In this document: in pieces, positions 61,065 to 64,000 of the stretch
Layout: every line of letters starts with the position of its first letter
Position numbering within the stretch: position 1 is the stretch's first letter
Assembly (NCBI RefSeq): GCF_006438965.1
Contig: NZ_RCZM01000004.1
Location: 485,608 to 549,607 of the forward strand
DNA: 64,000 nucleotides
DNA from: Pedococcus bigeumensis
GTDB taxonomy: Bacteria > Actinomycetota > Actinomycetes > Actinomycetales > Dermatophilaceae
Direction: 5' to 3'
The notes under the pieces: generated by a model
What the model saw: only the letters and a program-made list of their open reading frames with translations
What the model was told of the DNA's origin: nothing
Database searches by the model: none
Translations under genes and position numbers: made by a program

Positions 61065-62245
61065 GGCTGGAGGATCACCTTGACGCACGCATCGTCCTTG
61101 GCCTGGAACATCTCATAGCCCCGCGGCGCCTCGGCGAGGGGCAGCAGGTGGGTGGCCAGGTCCTCGGTGCCGAGCGGGTCCGCCGGGTCGAGGACGAGCG
61201 GGAGGATCTCGTCGATCCAGCGCTTCACGTGGCACTGACCCATCCGGACGGTGATGCCGCGGTCGAACATCTCCATCATCGGCATGGGGTCGACGTCGCC
61301 GCCGTAGACACCGCTGATGGACACCGTTCCCGCCCGCCGCACCGACTTCAGGGCGGTGTGCAGCGCGTCGAGCCGGTCGATCGCCATCCGGTCGATCAGC
61401 GGTTTGGCCAGCGCATCGGGGAGCAGGCCGACCGCCGTCTGGGCAGTCTTGGCCGCAGGGGATCCGTGCGCCTCCATGCCCACTGCCTCGACGACGCCGT
61501 CAGGACCCCGCCCACCAGTCATCTCGATGAGGGTCGCGGCGACGTCGTCGACCTCTCTCAGGTCAAGGGTCTCGATGCCGTGGGCCGCGGCCAGGGCGAG
61601 CCGCTCGGGCACCAGGTCGACGCCGATCACCCGGGCGGCGCCCAGGTGCCGGCCGATCCGTCCTGCGAACTGTCCCACCGGGCCCAGACCGATGACGGCC
61701 AGGGTGCCGCCCGGCGGGACGTCGGCATACTTCACGCCCTGCCATGCCGTGGGGAGGATGTCGGAGAGGTACAGGAAGCGCTGGTCCGAGTGCTCCTGGG
61801 GAACCGGTATCGGCCCGAACTGGGCCTGCGGCACCCTGAGGTACTCGGCCTGGCCGCCGGGAACACCGCCATACAGGCTGGTGTAACCGAACAGGCTCGC
61901 ACCCTTGCCCTGCGCGCGGACCTGGGTGGTCTCGCACTGGGCGTAGAAGCCGCGCTCGCACATCCAGCAGTGTCCGCAGGAGATGTTGAACGGGATGACG
62001 ACGCGGTCGCCGGGCTTGATGTGGCTCACCTCGGGCCCGACCTCCTCCACGATGCCCATCGGCTCGTGGCCGAGCACGTCGCCGGGTGTGAGGTACGGGC
62101 CGAGCACTTCATAGAGGTGCAGGTCGGATCCGCAGATCGCGGTCGAGGTGACCTTGATGATGGCGTCGGTCGGTGACTCGATGCGCGGGTCGGGGACCTC
62201 CTCGACTCGCACGTCGCGCTTTCCGTGCCAGGTCAGTGCCTTCAT
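61061..62245 (-). CDS. Zinc-dependent alcohol dehydrogenase, FdhA-like
   Basis: 394 residues of the medium-chain family. Catalytic-zinc ligands are in CGSDLHL (about 38) and GHEPMG (about 60), and the structural-zinc cluster is CGHCWMCERGFYAQC (about 91-105). The Rossmann motif is GLGPVGQFAG (about 187). The length and the late insertion resemble glutathione-independent formaldehyde dehydrogenases. ATG 62245 is used because upstream frame is repetitive and lacks a ribosome site. It leads the ADH-SDR-SRPBCC operon. Confidence 0.9.
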   Translation of the reverse strand: MKALTWHGKRDVRVEEVPDPRIESPTDAIIKVTSTAICGSDLHLYEVLGPYLTPGDVLGHEPMGIVEEVGPEVSHIKPGDRVVIPFNISCGHCWMCERGFYAQCETTQVRAQGKGASLFGYTSLYGGVPGGQAEYLRVPQAQFGPIPVPQEHSDQRFLYLSDILPTAWQGVKYADVPPGGTLAVIGLGPVGQFAGRIGRHLGAARVIGVDLVPERLALAAAHGIETLDLREVDDVAATLIEMTGGRGPDGVVEAVGMEAHGSPAAKTAQTAVGLLPDALAKPLIDRMAIDRLDALHTALKSVRRAGTVSISGVYGGDVDPMPMMEMFDRGITVRMGQCHVKRWIDEILPLVLDPADPLGTEDLATHLLPLAEAPRGYEMFQAKDDACVKVILQP

Positions 62246-62379
62246 CAGTGGTGCCTCTCGTCGGTGTCCCGCGGCAGTGCACCGGAGAATGTCGCTCCTT
62301 GTGCCCCTGCCCGGTGGAGTGCTTTCCCAAACCCGAGTCAGCTCCCGAACCCGAACCAGCGAACGGATGGGACACGCAA

Positions 62380-62411
62380 ACGAGGGGTGGGGGCTCGGCC
62401 CCACCCCTCGT
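62380..62411 (-). terminator. Hairpin after the DUF3618 operon
   Basis: A 13-bp perfect stem (62380-62392 with 62399-62411) lies 20 bases past the stop of the gene at 62432. Confidence 0.7.
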
Positions 62412-62431
62412 CGCCCCTGCGGCTACTGCGG

Positions 62432-63010
62432 CTACTGAGTGGAGCGGACCGTGTCAGCGGAGGACTGGGCCTGGGACCTGACGTCCTCAGCCGTGCTCCT
62501 ACCCTCCTGGGCCACGTGGTCCTTGGCCTCGGTCGCCGTGTCCTTGATGCTCTGGGCCGCCTGCTGGGCCGGCTCCTTGAGCTCCTGGGCCGTGTCCTGC
62601 GCCACACTCTTGGCCTCCTCGACGAGGGGCTGAGCCTTCTCCTTGAGGGTGCTGGCCGCCTGCTTCTCCTTCTCGGAGGCGGGCAGCATCGAACCCACGA
62701 GCCACCCGGCGCCGAGGGCGATCAACCCGGCTGCGAGGGGGTTGCCCCGGGTCTTGCTGCGAGCCTTGTCCGCCGCGGCACCAGGCGCGTGGCCAACAGT
62801 GGATGCAGCGTCCGAGCCGCTGCTGCGCACGTCGTCCGCCGTGCCCATCACGCGATCCTTGACCGACGTGGCTACTCCAGCCACCTTGTCGGCTTGGCGG
62901 CGCGCGACGTTGGACGGGCTGACCGTCTCGGTGAGCGCGTTGACGTCGCTGCTCAGGCGGCCGCGGGTGTTTTCGATCTCGCGGCGGATCTCATCTGGGT
63001 TGTTCGTCAT
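62432..63010 (-). CDS. DUF3618 domain protein
   Basis: 192 residues. The N-terminal DEIRREIENTRGRLSSDVNAL (about 6-26) is the DUF3618 signature. A hydrophobic helix (AAGLIALGAGWLVGSML, about 92-108) anchors it to the membrane; the rest is a charged, Ala/Lys/Glu-rich coiled region (about 110-190). Genes of this type follow a phage-holin-like gene in many actinobacteria and are linked to envelope stress. Its ATG overlaps the upstream stop (ATGA). Confidence 0.82.
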   Translation of the reverse strand: MTNNPDEIRREIENTRGRLSSDVNALTETVSPSNVARRQADKVAGVATSVKDRVMGTADDVRSSGSDAASTVGHAPGAAADKARSKTRGNPLAAGLIALGAGWLVGSMLPASEKEKQAASTLKEKAQPLVEEAKSVAQDTAQELKEPAQQAAQSIKDTATEAKDHVAQEGRSTAEDVRSQAQSSADTVRSTQ

Positions 63011-63429
63011 CGCTTGTCCTCGTTCCCTTTGAGCGCGTCGGGGATCTCCCGCGCCGTCTGTGTCGTCTGTGGAATTCCCTTGACCTGCTTGATCTCTCGC
63101 CGACCGACGGATGCCAGCACCACGGCGATGACTGCCCAGACGGCGGCCACCACGAGGGCTGACCAACCCCGCCCGGTCTCGTTGCCGAGCCCCCACCAGA
63201 GGGCGATCGACAGGAACAGCAGCACGAAGTGGCTGGCGACGCCGGCCCCGCCGAGCATTCCCGCACCCTTGCCGGCCTTCGAGGCCGACTGACGCATCTC
63301 CGCCTTGGCCAGCTCGGTCTCCTGACGAATCAGGGTCGACAGGTCGCGGCTGATGTCGGCGAACAGTTCGCCAACATTGCTGAGGGACCGGGCCTGCGGG
63401 TCGTCGAGGCGCGGGTCCTGGAAGCTCAT
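63007..63429 (-). CDS. Phage-holin-like (DUF1469) membrane protein
   Basis: 140 residues. SLSNVGELFADISRDLSTLIRQETELAKAEM (split here as LFADISRDL and LIRQETELAKAE, about 17-44) begins an amphipathic part, followed by two membrane helices (about 58-80 and 88-108). This family is chromosomal in actinobacteria despite the holin name and is not evidence of a prophage. It overlaps its neighbours on both sides as ATGA. Confidence 0.82.
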   Translation of the reverse strand: MSFQDPRLDDPQARSLSNVGELFADISRDLSTLIRQETELAKAEMRQSASKAGKGAGMLGGAGVASHFVLLFLSIALWWGLGNETGRGWSALVVAAVWAVIAVVLASVGRREIKQVKGIPQTTQTAREIPDALKGNEDKR

Positions 63430-64000
63430 CGGGAGAACTCGCCCGAGCCGGTTCCGTTCCCACTGATGGGGCCGGTACCGCCGTGGACGCCTCCCGCGTC
63501 GCCTCCCGCGTTGCCTCGCACGTCGGCGAGCGTGTCGCTGACGGCGTGGTCGCCGGTCGCCGCGCTCGTGCCGCTCGTGCTGCCGTATGCCGAGTAGCCG
63601 GCGGTGCCGTGGTCGACCGGGGCGGCGGCGCTGGCACCAGTCCCCGCGGGGACGGCCGTGTCGGCCTGGTCCTGGTGGTCGGCGACGAGGCCACGGCTCA
63701 GCCGTCCGCCGACCAGGCCGATGACTGCGGCGGCGGCGAGGAACGTTCCCGGACGCTGTCGGGCGAACTGCTTCACCTCGGAGACGAGCGATCCGGGGTC
63801 GCGCTGGTCGAGCCAGCTCGCGACATCGCCCATCCGCTGCGAGGCCTGGTGGGCCAGGTCGCTGGCAACGCCCTGCTGCTCGGAGCCGCGCGCCATGCCC
63901 GACAGCTCCTGGCTGAGTGACCGCAACCCCTCGGCGACCTTCGTCTGCTGCTGGGCGCTCTGGTCCAGCAGCTGGCTGCGCGTCTGCTGCCACAGCTCCT
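63426..64000 (-). CDS. Envelope/stress operon protein, 5' end outside the window
   Basis: The minus frame is open to the window edge, so the start is missing; about 190 residues are visible. A helical, Gln-rich part (LLDQSAQQQTKVAEGL) leads to a short hydrophobic segment (FLAAAAVIGLVGGRL) and a Gly/Ser/Ala-rich, acidic tail. The layout matches the first gene of the conserved three-gene unit with the holin-like and DUF3618 proteins. Function unknown. The stop overlaps the next ATG (ATGA). Confidence 0.7.
   Translation of the reverse strand, partial: ELWQQTRSQLLDQSAQQQTKVAEGLRSLSQELSGMARGSEQQGVASDLAHQASQRMGDVASWLDQRDPGSLVSEVKQFARQRPGTFLAAAAVIGLVGGRLSRGLVADHQDQADTAVPAGTGASAAAPVDHGTAGYSAYGSTSGTSAATGDHAVSDTLADVRGNAGGDAGGVHGGTGPISGNGTGSGEFSR

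Noticed and set aside
63007..63429. Prophage evidence from the holin-like protein
   Set aside because: This family is a chromosomal envelope/stress operon component in actinobacteria; no other phage genes are present.

Overview
The window is about 70% G+C and reads as a chromosome segment from a high-GC actinobacterium. Support comes from mycobacteria-like gene order (rne-rplU-rpmA-obg-proB, then proA, then nadD-rsfS-gpgP), a mycothiol-type DinB/MDMPI protein family, many GTG starts, and leaderless promoters of the form TANNNT-6/7 nt-ATG/GTG. A Micrococcales (Intrasporangiaceae-like) host is my guess, not proven by the sequence.

Layout. 1-1.5 kb: end of a CitA/DcuS-type histidine kinase and its response regulator. 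1.6-3.6 kb: antibiotic-kinase-like protein and a Tat lipoprotein (DUF4439), minus strand. 3.7-12.4 kb: translation block rimP-nusA-ylxR-infB-rbfA-truB-ribF, then a RodA/FtsW-type gene. 12.5-17.2 kb: acyl-CoA ligase, isoaspartyl methyltransferase, esterase and SRPBCC protein. 17.3-26.7 kb: a radical-SAM protein and its usual partner (DUF2344), here separated by a 6.6 kb block holding a secreted S53 peptidase and minus-strand metabolic genes. 26.9-33.7 kb: rne, rplU, rpmA, obg, proB. 33.8-39 kb: a large secreted nuclease, a small NTF2-like protein and pdxY, lying between proB and proA. 39.2-42.2 kb: proA, a methyltransferase and a glycosyltransferase. 42.2-43.4 kb: a gene-free locus with 14 short dyads spaced about 43 bp apart, followed by a cluster of DnaA-box-like 9-mers. 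43.4-45.5 kb: nadD-rsfS-gpgP and tRNA-Ala(GGC).

45.5-54.5 kb is an accessory region. The tRNA-Ala 3' end is repeated at 49.65 and 54.41 kb as perfect 44-bp copies. Each junction carries paired TGCTTGAC-type repeats about 95 bp from the core, which is the layout of two tandem integrated elements sharing one attachment specificity. I see no integrase in either. Element I carries a TetR-controlled operon (quinone-oxidoreductase-like, alpha/beta hydrolase, SDR, TetR) with a clear promoter and twin operators. Element II carries small unknown genes, two frameshifted genes, a hairpin-rich non-coding stretch and ppk2.

54.5-64 kb: SGNH hydrolase, a frameshifted arylamine N-acetyltransferase, a DUF4396 membrane protein behind a CsoR-type operator, a YhhN protein, a phytoene-desaturase-like oxidoreductase, an ADH-SDR-SRPBCC operon and a three-gene envelope/stress operon that runs off the window.
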